A stretch of DNA of 64,000 bases from Chelonoidis abingdonii (GCF_003597395.2 NC_133778.1:16159696-16223695), one strand, 5' to 3'. Counted from the stretch's first letter, positions 1-11,240 are shown. Made by a program: numbers and translations. Notes: generated by a model not told the origin, from the letters alone.

Positions 1-433
1 AGACAGGAAATAAGGAAGTGTTATTTACTCCTTCTCATAACACAAGAACTAGGGGTCACCAAATGAAACTAATAGGCAGCAGGTTTAAAGCAAATAAAAG
101 GAAGTTCTTCTTCACACAGCGCACAGTCAACTTGTGGAACTCCTTACCTGAGGAGGTTGTGAAGGCTAGGACTATAATAGCGTTTAAAAGAGAACTGGAT
201 AAATTCATGGTGGTTAAGTCCATAAACGGCTATTAGCCAGGATGGGTAAGGAATGGTGTCCCTAGCCTCTGTTTGTCAGAGGATGGAGATGGATGGCAGG
301 AAACAGATCACTTGATCATTGCCTGCTAGGTTCACTTCCTCTGGGGCACCTGGCATTGGCCACTGTCCGTAGACAGGATGCGGGGCTAGATGGACCTTTG
401 GTCTGATCCAGTACGGCCGTTCTTATGTTCTTA
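1..433 (+). mobile_element. CR1 LINE 3' end, in intron 2 of crystallin A
   Basis: This is the end of a CR1-type non-LTR retrotransposon. Positions 18-236 still translate into the C-terminal tail of the reverse-transcriptase protein. The 3' untranslated part follows, and the copy ends in the short tail repeat TTCTTATGTTCTTA near 420-433. Nearly identical sequence occurs at 44160-44535. The 434-703 stretch after it matches intron 2 of gene C, so this copy sits inside intron 2 of gene A, whose exons 1-2 lie left of the window. Confidence 0.85.
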
Positions 434-703
434 GCATTGTACACTGCAGCCCTGCCCCCTCTTGTGTCTGGTTGGGCTCCCTCTTCCCCATCCCAGACAT
501 AGTCCCTGCACCAAGGTCTGAGTCAAATGGGTGGATATGCTGCCTTTGCAGCACTCAAGGATTCCCCTCCTATAGGGAGCAGAGGCAGCTTTATGCACCA
601 TTTGTATCATTGGAGCAGTGCACAGGGCTGACTCAGGGCCCAGGATCGCAAGCAGCCAGCCTGCTGAGGTCACTCTAGTACCCTGTCTCATTTTCTGTCA
701 TAG

Positions 704-979
704 CACAGGGACACCTACAGGATAAAGATCTGTGAGAAGGAGGATCACAGAGGCAACATGGTCGAGTTAACTGAGGACTCTCCAAGAGTCATGGACCAGC
801 TACAATTCCCCGAAATGCTCTCTTGTTCTGTGCTGGAGGGGTACTGGATCCTTTACGAATTGCCGAATTACAGAGGCCGCCAATACCTGCTGAGGCCAGG
901 GCAGGGCAGGAGGTTCAGTGAGTGGGGCACTATGAGTAGCAGAGTCAGCTCTTTGCGATGTGCCACTGATCTCTACTGA
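704..979 (+). CDS. CRYG: Gamma-crystallin A, exon 3 (partial gene)
   Basis: This is the last exon of a gamma-crystallin, a structural protein of the lens fibre cell. It starts after a CATAG acceptor and runs 91 codons to TGA at 977-979. It encodes Greek-key motif 3 (beginning HRDTYRIKICEKEDHRG) and motif 4 (beginning [17 protein letters not shown]), ending ATDLY. Exons 1 and 2 are outside the window, so integrity of the whole gene is unknown. It is a paralogue of B (5015-6226) and C (17172-19144), with a matching 3' flank. Odd points: the conserved GEYRRF of motif 4 reads GQGRRF, the SGRVGSLRR segment reads SSRVSSLRC, and motif 3 has IC where the others have IY. These suggest relaxed constraint, but there is no stop or frameshift. 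Confidence 0.9.
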   Translation, partial: HRDTYRIKICEKEDHRGNMVELTEDSPRVMDQLQFPEMLSCSVLEGYWILYELPNYRGRQYLLRPGQGRRFSEWGTMSSRVSSLRCATDLY

Positions 980-1013
980 ATCAAGATGCCTTTCACCTGG
1001 AAGGATCTCAATG

Positions 1014-1019
1014 AATAAA
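1014..1019 (+). terminator. Poly(A) signal of crystallin A
   Basis: AATAAA lies 35 nt after the stop codon, at the same place as in gene B. Confidence 0.75.
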
Positions 1020-2480
1020 ACGCTTCAGCAACCACTGTGCTCTCAGCGTGCTATTGTAAGTGTACTAAGGGGAATGTTGAGGCTTGTCCTGTGTTCTTGG
1101 GCTATGGTATCATCTTCTGAACCAAAAGTTGTCCCTCATCTTTCCCTGCCCTCCCCCAGCATTGCATAGTTACTTCCAACACAAAATGCCCAACACCAAA
1201 CACAGGGCTCAGGCCTAGGCACAGACACAGAGGAGTACGGGAGCACCTCCAGGGCTATGCAGGCCTCACCCAGAATGCAGTGCAGGGCACGTAATAGTAG
1301 CCATGGGATGTACAGAGGTATAAGACTCCCCTCCTAGTCACTTCCCTGGCTGTGCGGGCATTACCCAAATACAGTGCAGGGCACACAGTAAAAGCTGAAC
1401 CACAGAGTGAAACATGCAGGACTTGGACCATAAAGAGGAGGACAGGGGGACTGTAACCATACAGCTGTAGTGTAGATCATAATCCTTCAGCCCACCCCTG
1501 GCCAGAGACTTGGAGCCAGGACTAGAGAGGCCCTGGGCTGAGTTCCAGTCTTCACTCCCGAGGTAGATACCTAGGAGCAGCACCAGGTAGCAGAAGCCAG
1601 ACCCCCTTCGGCCACCAGGCATGGAGCAGGCAGAGCTGGGCACCCAGCTAATGGCAGGAATCAGCCACAACCCTCTGCCAGCCGAGAAGCAGCACCAATC
1701 ATACCTGTCTCCCTAGCCAGATGCCCAGGCTCAGGCCAGAGTTACCTGAGCACTTATCCAGGGCTGGGCAGGATTAACTAGCCATAGGCACCACAGGCCT
1801 GGGTCAAGGGCCCCAGATCCTGGAATCATCAGATTACACTGGCACTTAGAGTGTGTAACGAAAGCTGAAGTGTCTGTCCCAGGGGGGGTGAAGCAAAGCT
1901 TAAACATATGTCCCAGGTGGAACCAACTGAGAGACCTCTGCCCAAGTCTGCAGCCAGCCTGAACCAATAGCTCTCAGAGGCTGAACAGCTCCATGCACCT
2001 CAGTGTGGGGTTAACTGCAGGACCCACCTACACCAACCCAACAGAGGACTGTGGGAGGCAGGAAAAGAAGAGGACCCCTGGCCCAGTTCACCCATCCAAA
2101 GAGATACACCCAGGCTCAAGTGCAAGTCCTGAGAGCTAACCTACCTCTATCCTTTCAGCTCAAGGTATGAGGGTCAAATGACTCCTGTTGTCCCCGAGGC
2201 TAGAGGGCCCTTGCTCCCACTTTTGTGAGCAAATGCCCCCTTCCATCGGCTACTCATGCTGTGACCCATCTCGCTCTCTCTCTTCATGACTCGAGGTGCT
2301 CTGTGTGACTTCATGACTCAACCCTCTAGCTAGGGCACCACAATCACCCCCTACAGGTTATGAGCCTCCCTCCAGACCAGCTGTCTGGTTGGCATAAAAC
2401 AGGTTTAGCAGCGATAAACGTAAAAAACAAAATGGTCAAACGCTTTCAAGTAACTAGAAATGTCAGTCAGCTCAGTATGG
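1020..2480. repeat. 3' flank of duplicated crystallin unit A
   Basis: There is no gene here. The sequence is related along its length to 6267-8030 (after B) and 19185-21118 (after C), for example the shared block GGCTTGTCCTGTGTTCTTGG and the AGCATTGCATAG block. It is the downstream part of a tandem segmental duplication. Open frames on either strand are short and look like chance. Confidence 0.7.
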
Positions 2481-2664
2481 AAAATTAACAGAAATTATCA
2501 TTGTGCTGATAAAAGAAAAAAAAATCTCACTCTAAGCTGATCTTTGTTCTGGACTTAAATTAATGCTAGACCAGTGGGCTCTGAACAAATATCAGGCTAC
2601 CAATAAAAGGGAAATCAAACTCAGAACTATGTGGCAAATGCTAAATGGCAAACAGTTTGACAAA

Positions 2665-2880
2665 GTGGACAGAGACTCAGACTTCAAGGTCAGAAGGAAC
2701 CATCATGATCATCTAGTCTGATCTCCTTCACATTGCAGGCCACAGAACCTTACCCACCCACTCCTGTACTAGACAATGGACACACAACCTCTGGCTGAGT
2801 TACTGAAGTCCTCAAATTATGATTTAAAGACATCACGTTACAAAGAATCCACCATTTACACTAGTTTGAACTTGTAAGTG
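2665..2880 (-). mobile_element. CR1-like LINE fragment, reverse orientation
   Basis: The block around 2685-2720 (GGTCAGAAGGAACCATCATG then ATCTAGTCTGATCTCC) is the reverse-orientation 3' region typical of reptile CR1 copies. It continues to about 2870 without coding capacity. Confidence 0.55.
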
Positions 2881-3460
2881 ACCTTGTTATCCCAAATGGA
2901 GTTTCCCCAAACATTTCAGTGCAAACACTCTGGTTTAGGTAAAACAAAAGAACAACTACAGAAAAATAGATTTTAAGTGATTACAAATAAGGTGGCATAA
3001 AAGTCAAAACTGGTTACAAAGAATAAAAAGAAAAAAACTTAATAAGCTAAATGAATTCAAAGCAAAGGTCTCTCTCACTACAAACTTTAGCACTCTTACT
3101 GGCTGCATTCCTTTTCAGGCTGGACCCTGCCCCAATCCAGTATCACTTTCCTTGTCCTTCAGGTCTTGTTGATGCTGTGAGCAGAGAGAAAGTGAGAAGT
3201 ATTTTGGGGTGTCTCTTCACCCCCCTTTTATATTTCGCTCTCCATCTCCAGCTGAAGTCCAGAAGACAAAGTCTGTTTGGATGGGAACCTCAAGCTCCTC
3301 ATTTGTCAAAATATAGATTTTCACTCACACCCTCTTTCCTGCCAAAGAATGGCCACTTAAGCAGGTAATTGTCCATTTGATCTTGTTGACACCTGGCTGA
3401 GGCATCCATTTGGCTTTTGTCTCTGAAGAAGTGGTTTGTGGCTGCTCTTACTAACATAAC

Positions 3461-3723
3461 TAGGGGCAACTCCAGGCACCAGCGCACAAAGCGCGTCCCT
3501 GGGGTGGCAAGATGTGGGGGGCGGCCTGCCGGGCGCCGTGAGGACAGCAGTCAGGCTGCCTTCGGCGACATGCCTGTGGAAGGTCCGCTGGTCCCGCGGC
3601 TTCAGCGGCAATTTGGAGGTGGGTACGCCGAATCCACGTTACCAGCGGACCTCCTGCAGGCGTGCCGCCGAAAGCTGCCTGACTGCCATACTTGGCGTGG
3701 CAAAATACATATAGCCTCCCCTG
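3461..3723. mobile_element. Short hAT-type element with perfect 8-bp TSD
   Basis: The element is 263 bp and GC-rich. Its ends are inverted (TAGGGGCAACTCC at the left; CAGGGGAGGC as the complement of the right end). It is flanked by the direct repeat AACATAAC at 3453-3460 and 3724-3731, an exact 8-bp duplication as hAT transposons make. It carries no transposase and so is non-autonomous. It is related to the elements at 7628 and 17902. Confidence 0.8.
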
Positions 3724-3879
3724 AACATAACGCTGAAGAATCTTAAAACTTTACATACAATGCTGCCACACATTTTACTAGGACAGTGATGATCAGGAAA
3801 TTATGAGTTCTTGAATGATACCTCACAAAGCATGCTTTGTATGAATTTTATCATGGTCCAATAAAAGGAGTACAAATGG

Positions 3880-4950
3880 GGGTACAAACTGTAACACTAC
3901 ATTCACCACCACCTCACATCTGAGTTTCATCAACTCAGTGAAGTGTTGCTCCATGCCAAATAAAGATAACTGAATGACAAAGCCTGGAGTTGAACTGAGT
4001 TGCTGTGAAGAAGAGTGGAAAGAGGTCTCAGAGAAAAATCACACCACCATACAAGGGTCTTTTGAGAATAAATACTTTAAAGATGGTGAAGCACTTTGAG
4101 CTCTATTGAGGAAAATCTTTATATAAGAAATTGGCATTTCAATCAAATTAAATCAGAACTTGACATTACAGACTTACTTAGATGAGAAAAATTTGCACTA
4201 GTCCAACTACATCAACCTAATTGTACCAGCACAAACCTCTAAATCAAAAAACACTGCAACAGTGCAAAAACAACTCCATATAGACAGGATCTAAGTACAT
4301 AGGTTCAATCCAAAATTATGCTGCACCCATGAGCCACCATTATAAAAGAAAAGTTACTCCACAATAGCTGGAAAATTATTTCTGTAGCTAGACTAGCAAA
4401 ATCGCCACCTGCCCTCTGAAACTACACCTATGTTAAAAAGGGGGAGGCTCAGTGAGTGCTGGACTCGTGGGAGTATGTTCCAGACTCCTCACTGCAGACC
4501 ACAAAGCTATTGAAGGGCTCACACATGCCTGATGTCTACCTAAGCCCTTTTGACATTTTTTTTGATATACACATTTCTGTTTTTATCTCCCTACTTTCTA
4601 TATTGTCGTTTGACCCCTCTTCCATCTTTATTGTACCACTTGTGCATCCACTTATAACAATGCAACTGCAGAGACTCTATACAAAATGATTGTGATGGCA
4701 TCAACATCCCCTTGTTACTCAGCCAGAAGTTTCTCTCTTTTCCTGAACTATGTTGTCTTCAATGTAAAAATGGTTGAGCTGACAGATCCAGGCCCAGAAC
4801 TGATCACTGGTAACAATAGGAATAAAACCAGTCCTCGACTACACAAAACCTATGGACACTAGTACAAAGAGTAAATGATCCCCTAGAGTCATGAGTCGGC
4901 TCTATGAACAGAAAAAAGACTTTTGTTAACGTGCACACCTAGCACTGATT
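3880..4950. repeat. 5' flank of duplicated crystallin unit B
   Basis: This has no gene. Positions 3940-4400 match 12270-12695, and 4525-4950 match 16680-17110, so it is the upstream part of the duplicated unit. The second homologous copy is split by several kilobases of inserted elements. Confidence 0.7.
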
Positions 4951-4956
4951 GTGAGA

Positions 4957-4966
4957 TATAAAAAGG
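4957..4966 (+). promoter_or_regulatory. TATA box of crystallin B
   Basis: TATAAAAAGG lies 58 bp before the ATG at 5015. The same box, in nearly identical surroundings, precedes gene C. About 12-20 bp upstream is ACTGATTGTG (gene C: GCTGATTGTG), which resembles a half-site for Maf-type lens activators; that reading is inference. Confidence 0.75.
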
Positions 4967-5014
4967 CAGTTGCCCAGCTGGAGTGCTATGGCTTGCAGCC
5001 TGAATCCAGCTACG

Positions 5015-6226
5015 ATGGAAAAGGTAAGAGAAACCTGTCTGGACTGGATTGTTTGCTATGTTAGTCTGAAGCCAGGGGCCTGATTCTCCTTTCATTTACA
5101 TCAAAGTTAGTCTCTTATTGTCAAAGGCATTACCCCTGGCCTATATCAGTAGGAGAGGAGAATCAAGAATGCAGAGCCAGGGGGACCTACAGCTCTATTA
5201 GTCCCTGGATATTAGTCCAATTCTGCTTTTTCTTACACTTGTGTAAATGAGGATCAATCCCACTGAAGTCACAGGAGTATATCAATTTATCACCAGAGTC
5301 AGTGAAATGCAAGGCCCAGACACTTCAGGCTTAGTGTGCTGGATGGAGAGAAATTGGAATGCCAGGATGCAGTCACACTGTATAGGATGTTACTGAAAAC
5401 TGCCATTTGTTTCTTGCACTAGATCACCCTTTTCGAGGACAGAAACTTCCAGGGCCGCTCCGTTGAATGCAGCAGCGACCGGCCGGATTTGCAAAGTCAG
5501 CTTAGCCGCTGTAACTCTGTCCGCGTGGAAAGTGGCTGCTTCATGCTCTATGAACGTCCCAACTTCCAAGGACAGCAGTTCTTTGTGAAACGGGGGGATT
5601 ATCCTGACATGCAGTCTGAGGGTTTCAGCACCTCCATTAAGTCCTGCCAGATGATCCCATCTGTGAGTTTGATTTTGCTTCTCTCTTTTTTTTTTTTTTT
5701 TAAATGGCAAAATTGCCCAAACCACCATCATAAGGCACTTGCTTGATCATTTTCAGCAGAGATACCCAAGACTGAAAATGAGAATTGTTTTCTTTCTTAT
5801 AGAGGTAGTCCCTCCAGGATGGCTGCAGGGACATTGCAGGAATGCCCTTTGCATCACTGGAGCAGTGCACAGAGCTGACTCAGGGCCCAGGATCACAGGC
5901 AGCCAGCCTGCTGCAGTCACTCTATTACCCTTTCTCATTTTCTGTCACAGCACAGGGGCACCTACAGGATAAAGATCTATGACAAGGAAGATCACAGAGG
6001 CAACATGGTAGAGTTAACTGAGGATGCTCCGCAAGTCATGGACCAGCTACGCTCCCCCGAGATGCTCTCTTGTTCTGTACTGGACGGGCACTGGATCCTG
6101 TATGAATTGCCGAATTACAGAGGCCGCCAATACCTGCTGAGGGCAGGGGAGTACCGGAGATTTAGCGAGTGGGGCGCTATGAGTGGCAGAGTCGGCTCTT
6201 TGAGACGTGCCACTGATCTTTACTGA
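5015..6226 (+). CDS. CRYG: Gamma-crystallin B, complete three-exon gene
   Basis: Coding exons are 5015-5023 (MEK, then GTAAG), 5423-5662 (80 codons, after CACTAG and before GTGAGT) and 5951-6226 (91 codons to TGA). Together they encode 174 aa, the usual gamma-crystallin length, with both introns in phase 0. Greek key 1 begins [13 protein letters not shown], key 2 [16 protein letters not shown], key 3 [17 protein letters not shown], and key 4 [17 protein letters not shown]; the protein ends RRATDLY. The product is a monomeric refractive protein of the lens fibre cytoplasm. It is the only locus here with every exon, splice site, TATA box and poly(A) signal intact. Oddities: residue 2 is Glu instead of Gly, an in-frame ATG lies 27 nt upstream, and the usual Trp-containing loop of key 2 (QWM in E and F) is replaced. 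I cannot assign the exact CRYG paralogue letter. Confidence 0.93.
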
Positions 6227-6260
6227 ATCAAGACACCTTTCGCCTGGAGGGATCTCAACG

Positions 6261-6266
6261 AATAAA
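6261..6266 (+). terminator. Poly(A) signal of crystallin B
   Basis: AATAAA lies 35 nt after the stop codon of gene B, in the same context as in gene A. Confidence 0.8.
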
Positions 6267-7560
6267 ATGCATTAGCAACCATTGTGCTCTGCTGTTTTAA
6301 GTGTACTAAGGGGAACGTCGAGGCTTGTCCTGTGTTCTTGGGCTACAGAATCATCTTCTGAACCAAACGCTGCTCCTCATCTTTCCCTGCCCTCCCCAGC
6401 ATTGCATAGCTATTTCCAGCACAAATGACACGGGGCTCAGGCCTAGGCAGCCACACTAGGGAGTACAGGGATACAAGACTCCCTTCTAAGCACCTCCATG
6501 GCTTTGCAGACCTTACCCAAAATGCAGTGCAGGACATGTAGTAGGATCTGAACCATAGTGTGAAACATGCAGGACTTGGACCACAGAGAGGACTGTAACC
6601 ATACAGCTGTAGTCTAGATCATAATCCTCCAGCCCAGCCATGGCCATAGATTTGGAGCTAGGGCTGAAGGGACCCTGCAAGCATTTCCAGGGAGCAGCAG
6701 CCAGAGCCCTCTCAACCACCAGGCATGGAGCAGGCAGAGCTGGGCACCCAGCTGATGGCAGGAATGAGCCACTTCCTCCTCTCAGCTGAGAGGTAGCGCC
6801 AGTCACAGCTCTCCCCCGAGCCAGGGGCCAGCCTTGGGCCGGACTTACCTGAGCACCAATCCAGGGCAGGTAATGATTAACTAGCTATAGGCAGTCCAGG
6901 TCTGGGTCGAAGGCCCCAGCTCCTGGAATCATCTTATTACACTGGAATGTCCAATGTGTAACGAAAGCTGAGGTTTCTGGCCCAGGGGGGCATGAAGCTT
7001 GAAAACATGACCCAGGTGAAACCAGCGCAGAGATTTCTTCCCAAGTCTGCAGCCAGCCTGAAACAATAGCTCAGAGAAGGTTGAACATCCCCATATACTT
7101 CACTGTGAGGTTAACTGCAGCCCAGCAGAGGACTGTGGGAAGCAGGAAGAGAAGAGCACACCGGCCTAATCCACACATCCAAGCAGATACACCCAGGCTC
7201 AAGGGTGAATCCTGGAAGCAACCCTACTCCTATCCCTTCATCTCAGGGTGTGAGGGACTAAAGACTCTGTTCTCACTGAGGGAGGAGGGCCCTTGGTCCC
7301 ACTCCTGTGGGAAGGGAGGGTCCCAGGTTTCTGTTCCTGTCTTTTTTGGTGGGAACTCTTACAGAGTGTTCGCCGGGCTAATGGAGGGGGGCCATGGAGA
7401 CAGCTCTCCAGCCTTACCAGCAGCAGAGGCACTTTGGACCCAAAGAAACTGTAATGTACAGTAAGATGAGTCCTGATCCTTGACTCTTTTCACAGGCAGT
7501 GGTGAAGTGTCACCATTGTAGAAAGACTAACCTGTAAGTATGGTTATCAAGGTGTATACT
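6267..7560. repeat. 3' flank of duplicated crystallin unit B
   Basis: There is no gene. The sequence parallels 1020-2400 and 19185-20500 (shared blocks include CATACAGCTGTAG and GGACTGTGGGA). The open frames here look like chance in GC-rich DNA. Confidence 0.65.
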
Positions 7561-7584
7561 GGGACATGATTAGATACAGAGGCA

Positions 7585-7910
7585 CTGGCACCGGCCACTG
7601 TCGGAAGACAGGATACTGGGCTAGATGCAGGAGCAGCACCAGGGTTTTTGGCGCCTTAGGTGGGGGTCCTTCCGCGCCCCTGGTCTTGGGGGCACTTCAA
7701 CGGCGGGTCCCGGAGCGAGTGAAGGACCCTCTGCAGAATTGCCACCGAAGACCCACCGCCAAATTGCCGCCAAGGATGGTAAAATGCCGCCCTCCCAAAT
7801 CCTGGTACCCTAGGTGACCGCCTAGGTCGCCTAAATGGAAGCGCTGGCCCTGGCTAGATGGACATTTGGTCTGAACCAATAGGACTGTTCTTACGTACAT
7901 TCTTATGAAC
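7585..7910 (+). mobile_element. CR1 LINE 3' end split by a nested element
   Basis: The CR1 3' end (CACTGTCGGAAGACAGGATA then CTGGGCTAGATG) is interrupted at 7628 and resumes at 7853 with GCTAGATGGACATTTGGTCT, ending near 7910 in TTCTTATG. The order is therefore CR1 first, then the hAT-like element. Confidence 0.8.
7628..7852. mobile_element. hAT-type MITE nested in CR1, perfect 8-bp TSD
   Basis: The element is 225 bp. The 8 bp GCTAGATG at 7620-7627 is repeated exactly at 7853-7860, and removing the element and one copy restores the CR1 sequence. The ends are CAGGAGCAGC and, on the complement, CAGGGCCAGC. There is no coding capacity. Confidence 0.87.
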
Positions 7911-8031
7911 AGAGCAAAGGCAATGAGACATTCAGTACACAGATGGCATTAGCCACTATGTTATATATAAACAAAAGAGGTTTAACAACAATTAAAGTAA
8001 AAAACAAAAACTGGCCAAACACTTAGAGTTG

Positions 8032-8335
8032 CCAACTTTCTAACAGCACAAAGCAGAACATCCTATCCCTGCCCCTGCGCCGTCCCTTCTCCGAGGCCTT
8101 GCCCCCTGCCCCACTCGTTCTCCAAGGCCCCACCCCCGGTCATGCCATTCCCTGCTTTCTCCCACCCTCACTCACTTTCACCAGGCTGGGGCAGGGGGTT
8201 GGGGAGCAGAAGGGGGTGCAGGCTCCGGGAGAGAGTTTGGGTACAGGAGGGGGCTCAGGAGTGGGGAGGCAGGCTCCGGCCGGGCAGCGCTTACCTCAGG
8301 CTCCGGTTGGCGGCGCTGCAGGGCTAAGGAAGGTA
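8032..8335. mobile_element. GC-rich interspersed-repeat-like block
   Basis: The run starts at TTGCCAACTTTCTAACAGCA and is rich in CCCTGCCCC and GGCTCCGG words. It looks like a non-autonomous DNA element, but I could not define its right end or a TSD. Frames through it have no recognisable domain. Confidence 0.4.
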
Positions 8336-8499
8336 CAAAGCATTCAAAAGCAGGATGTGAAGTTAAAACCACTTTGGGAGCAAGCCTGCAGCCACAACAT
8401 GAATGTACAAGGTCAAAACTTAGACATACAGCAAGAACTCCCATGTTTAAATTAAACAAAGTTTCAGTATGGGTGGCACCACAAAACATGCAGAAAGAT

Positions 8500-11240
8500 C
8501 TGCTCCTATAGTTTTACAGGTCCACTGTGTGTGGTCACTCCAAAGAGGCAGAGGCCAAAGACAGACTGACAAAAACATGGTGTCGGCCCCAATGGCAAGG
8601 AGACAGGAAGGAACACCTTGAAGCTGGTCTAATCCGCGCTAGACAATCCAGCTAACAAAGAACGTAAAAAAAGATTTTCTGAGACAATCACAGAGAGGTC
8701 CATGGAAACGAGTTCAAATCAACTATACTGAGGAGCTGTCCTTAACGCCAAGGGGTAATAAGTATGAGCTAGTTCTTGTGAATGCTTTCTCACATTAGGA
8801 GTAGGAGGCCTTCCACACTAAATATGCAACTGCCATAATGAGAATGAAATAATTGGTGGGCAATGTGTTCTGCAGGGGAAATAAGGTTATTGACTCAGGC
8901 AAATGGGAAAATATTCTGCACCTCACCATTAGGGGAAAAACAGAATCAGCCTACCAGTCTAAACCAGTTGTCCTGTTTGGCCATTAAGGCAGTGGCTGTT
9001 AAAGCTGAAGAACTACAAGGGGTATGTTGAAATGATAGATGTGGACAACAAGGGATGGGACTGTATTGTTTAAAATCTATGAGTTCATAATATGTCACCC
9101 CAAAATACTAAAAAAAAACCAACCACACACACACACAAAAAAAAACAGAATGGTAGGATGTTGTGGCATATAAATAAGTCTGAGGAGTTTTCTAAGGAAA
9201 ACAATTGAACTTCACTAGGCCTAAAATATTTAGTGGGAACATTAGTAAATAAACCCCAGCTGTTTCAGTGGCTAACAAATGATAGGCAACACCCTTCATC
9301 CTAGTCTGAAGTGAGTACCTTTAGCATAGATTCCTTTGGAAATTATGTTCCTCCTCTATGTCCCATGAACACTCTGTGGCCAGACAATAGTATTTGTATA
9401 TACCCTACTCATAAAACAGTGGTAAGAAATACAGGATCAATACATCTCCCACTCATATTACATTTGGCAAGATACAGACTGTCTGTTACCTGTCCAGTCC
9501 CATGTAAAAATAGTTTAGTAATAAATTATCAGGACACACATTTGATTATGACAGGATCCAGTGACAGGCATATTTCAAGGACACAAAAACCATACATCCA
9601 AAAGAAAGACAGTGGCAACTATACTGGGTGGCAGGGGAATTGGGTCCCCCTATAAAATTCTGCAGACAGTATGGCATTAACCCTTAAAATGAAGTTGTTA
9701 ACTCATAAATTTAGTGAAGCCATTAAAAAAAAAGGAGGAAAAAATAGTACTTTAAATCTGCAGCAGGAGGCATTAAGCATCAATGATAGGACACAAAGTC
9801 TAACATACAATAATATAATTAATTCATTAAATAACATCTCCCAGGCATTTGCATGCAACATATATAAAACTAAAATTGATATGCATTTAATCAAAAAAAA
9901 ATAAAGCAAGGGGAATGGTCAAGGTTATTTAACAGCACATTTATCTGGACAGTCGTGGAAAAGAGCATTAATAATATTGGGGAAGAAAATTTACCATTGT
10001 ATGGCTAGAAGGCCCTCAACCTAGGGCACCACATGAAATTAGTCATTCAACCGTGCCAATTCTGGTTGCTATTCTTAGATGGACAAGGAATGCTAAATAA
10101 TTGGTATTTATTAGCAGTAGTGGTACAACAGAGAATGGGACCTATATCCAGCATTATTCCAGAGTGAAGATGGCAGCACAAGGAGGGGAAGGAATAAATA
10201 GCCTGATGTAAACGAATCAAGCACAGATGGTTCCAGGAGTGTTCAGCAAGACTGAACTCACTGCAGTACAGGACGGCTAGGCCTGACTACTCATTGCAGA
10301 GAGTGAAGCGGGTGGTATGGCTCAGGGACACAGCATGCATTCTAGAGTCCCACAACTTTTTGGAGGGGACACCACAATGCCAGGGGATCATGGATGGATT
10401 TTGTTTTACCCTCACCTCTCTGATTCAGATTGGGACACAGGCCTTATAGCCAAGTGTGCTGATTAAAGAAAATGTGACAGACAATACCAAACAGGAGTCA
10501 GTGGTAATCAAATGCACCCGTACCTCCCTTGTCCATTAACACCACTGATTTTGTACCAAGGAAAATAGAGCAATTGGTTCCCATTGTCCAGCTGAGAGAT
10601 GAGCAACAGGAAATTGGGGGCAGCCTTACACAGGTAGTAGAAACACCCTAGTGGGCTGTTCCAGAGGAGGTGAACATGGTGGGAGGCTCATTTCTTGGAA
10701 GACAGGATTTGGGAGATAAATCGATCAGCAGGCTAAAAATGGAATGTTTTGTGCTAAGTGAATGGATCATTGAGCTAAGAGAAAAAGTGTCTGAGTTAGC
10801 TAAGATAAGAGGGGGTACACCCAGGGAACCATTTACTGTGAATAAAATAGGAATGGACAAAATAAGTTGGGAACATATAGATGAGGTGAAGAGTAGGTTG
10901 AACCAGGACAGTACATGAACAGAGCATGCTATGCAGGGTTTGGTTCCTACACGGTAATCAAGCCAATCCCAATATATATGTTGCATGACGCAGTAAATGC
11001 AATTGTAACCTTTCTGCCAGGTGGAGCCATCAGAACCAGGGCCGGGTTCAATATCTAGGGATTCCTTTCCATTGATAGGACACAGAACCGGCTTGAGCCC
11101 CCACCCAGCAACCTGGGAAATTTACACATCACCACTGGGTGCCTCTGAGGCAGTATTTCCTCATTCACAAGCACAAAGTCTGAGTGTAGAAAATAAACTT
11201 TTAATTAAAGGAGGGAAGTAAATCGGCTTTAATTTGGGAA
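8500..11240 (+). mobile_element. Degenerate endogenous-retrovirus-like remnant
   Basis: An old retroviral copy is suggested mainly by 8694-8798. There, 34 codons before a TAG resemble the start of the retroviral integrase catalytic core (short motif TPRGNKYELVLV). The position of the first catalytic Asp reads Asn (QINYTE), so the enzyme is dead. About 9311-9655 and 9671-9904 are AT-rich open stretches in the position where later retroviral genes would be; assigning them to env is only a guess. Purine-rich AAAGGAGGGAAG near 11210 could be a polypurine tract. No complete gene, no paired LTR and no intact frame was found. Confidence 0.5.

Noticed and set aside
1..703. Search for exons 1-2 of gene A inside the window
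   Set aside because: The sequence is a CR1 tail followed by intron homologous to gene C. No Greek-key coding sequence is present, so these exons must lie further left.
5390..5731. 113-codon minus-strand frame over exon 2 of B
   Set aside because: It is the antisense shadow of the crystallin exon. Similar shadows lie over exon 2 of C and F.
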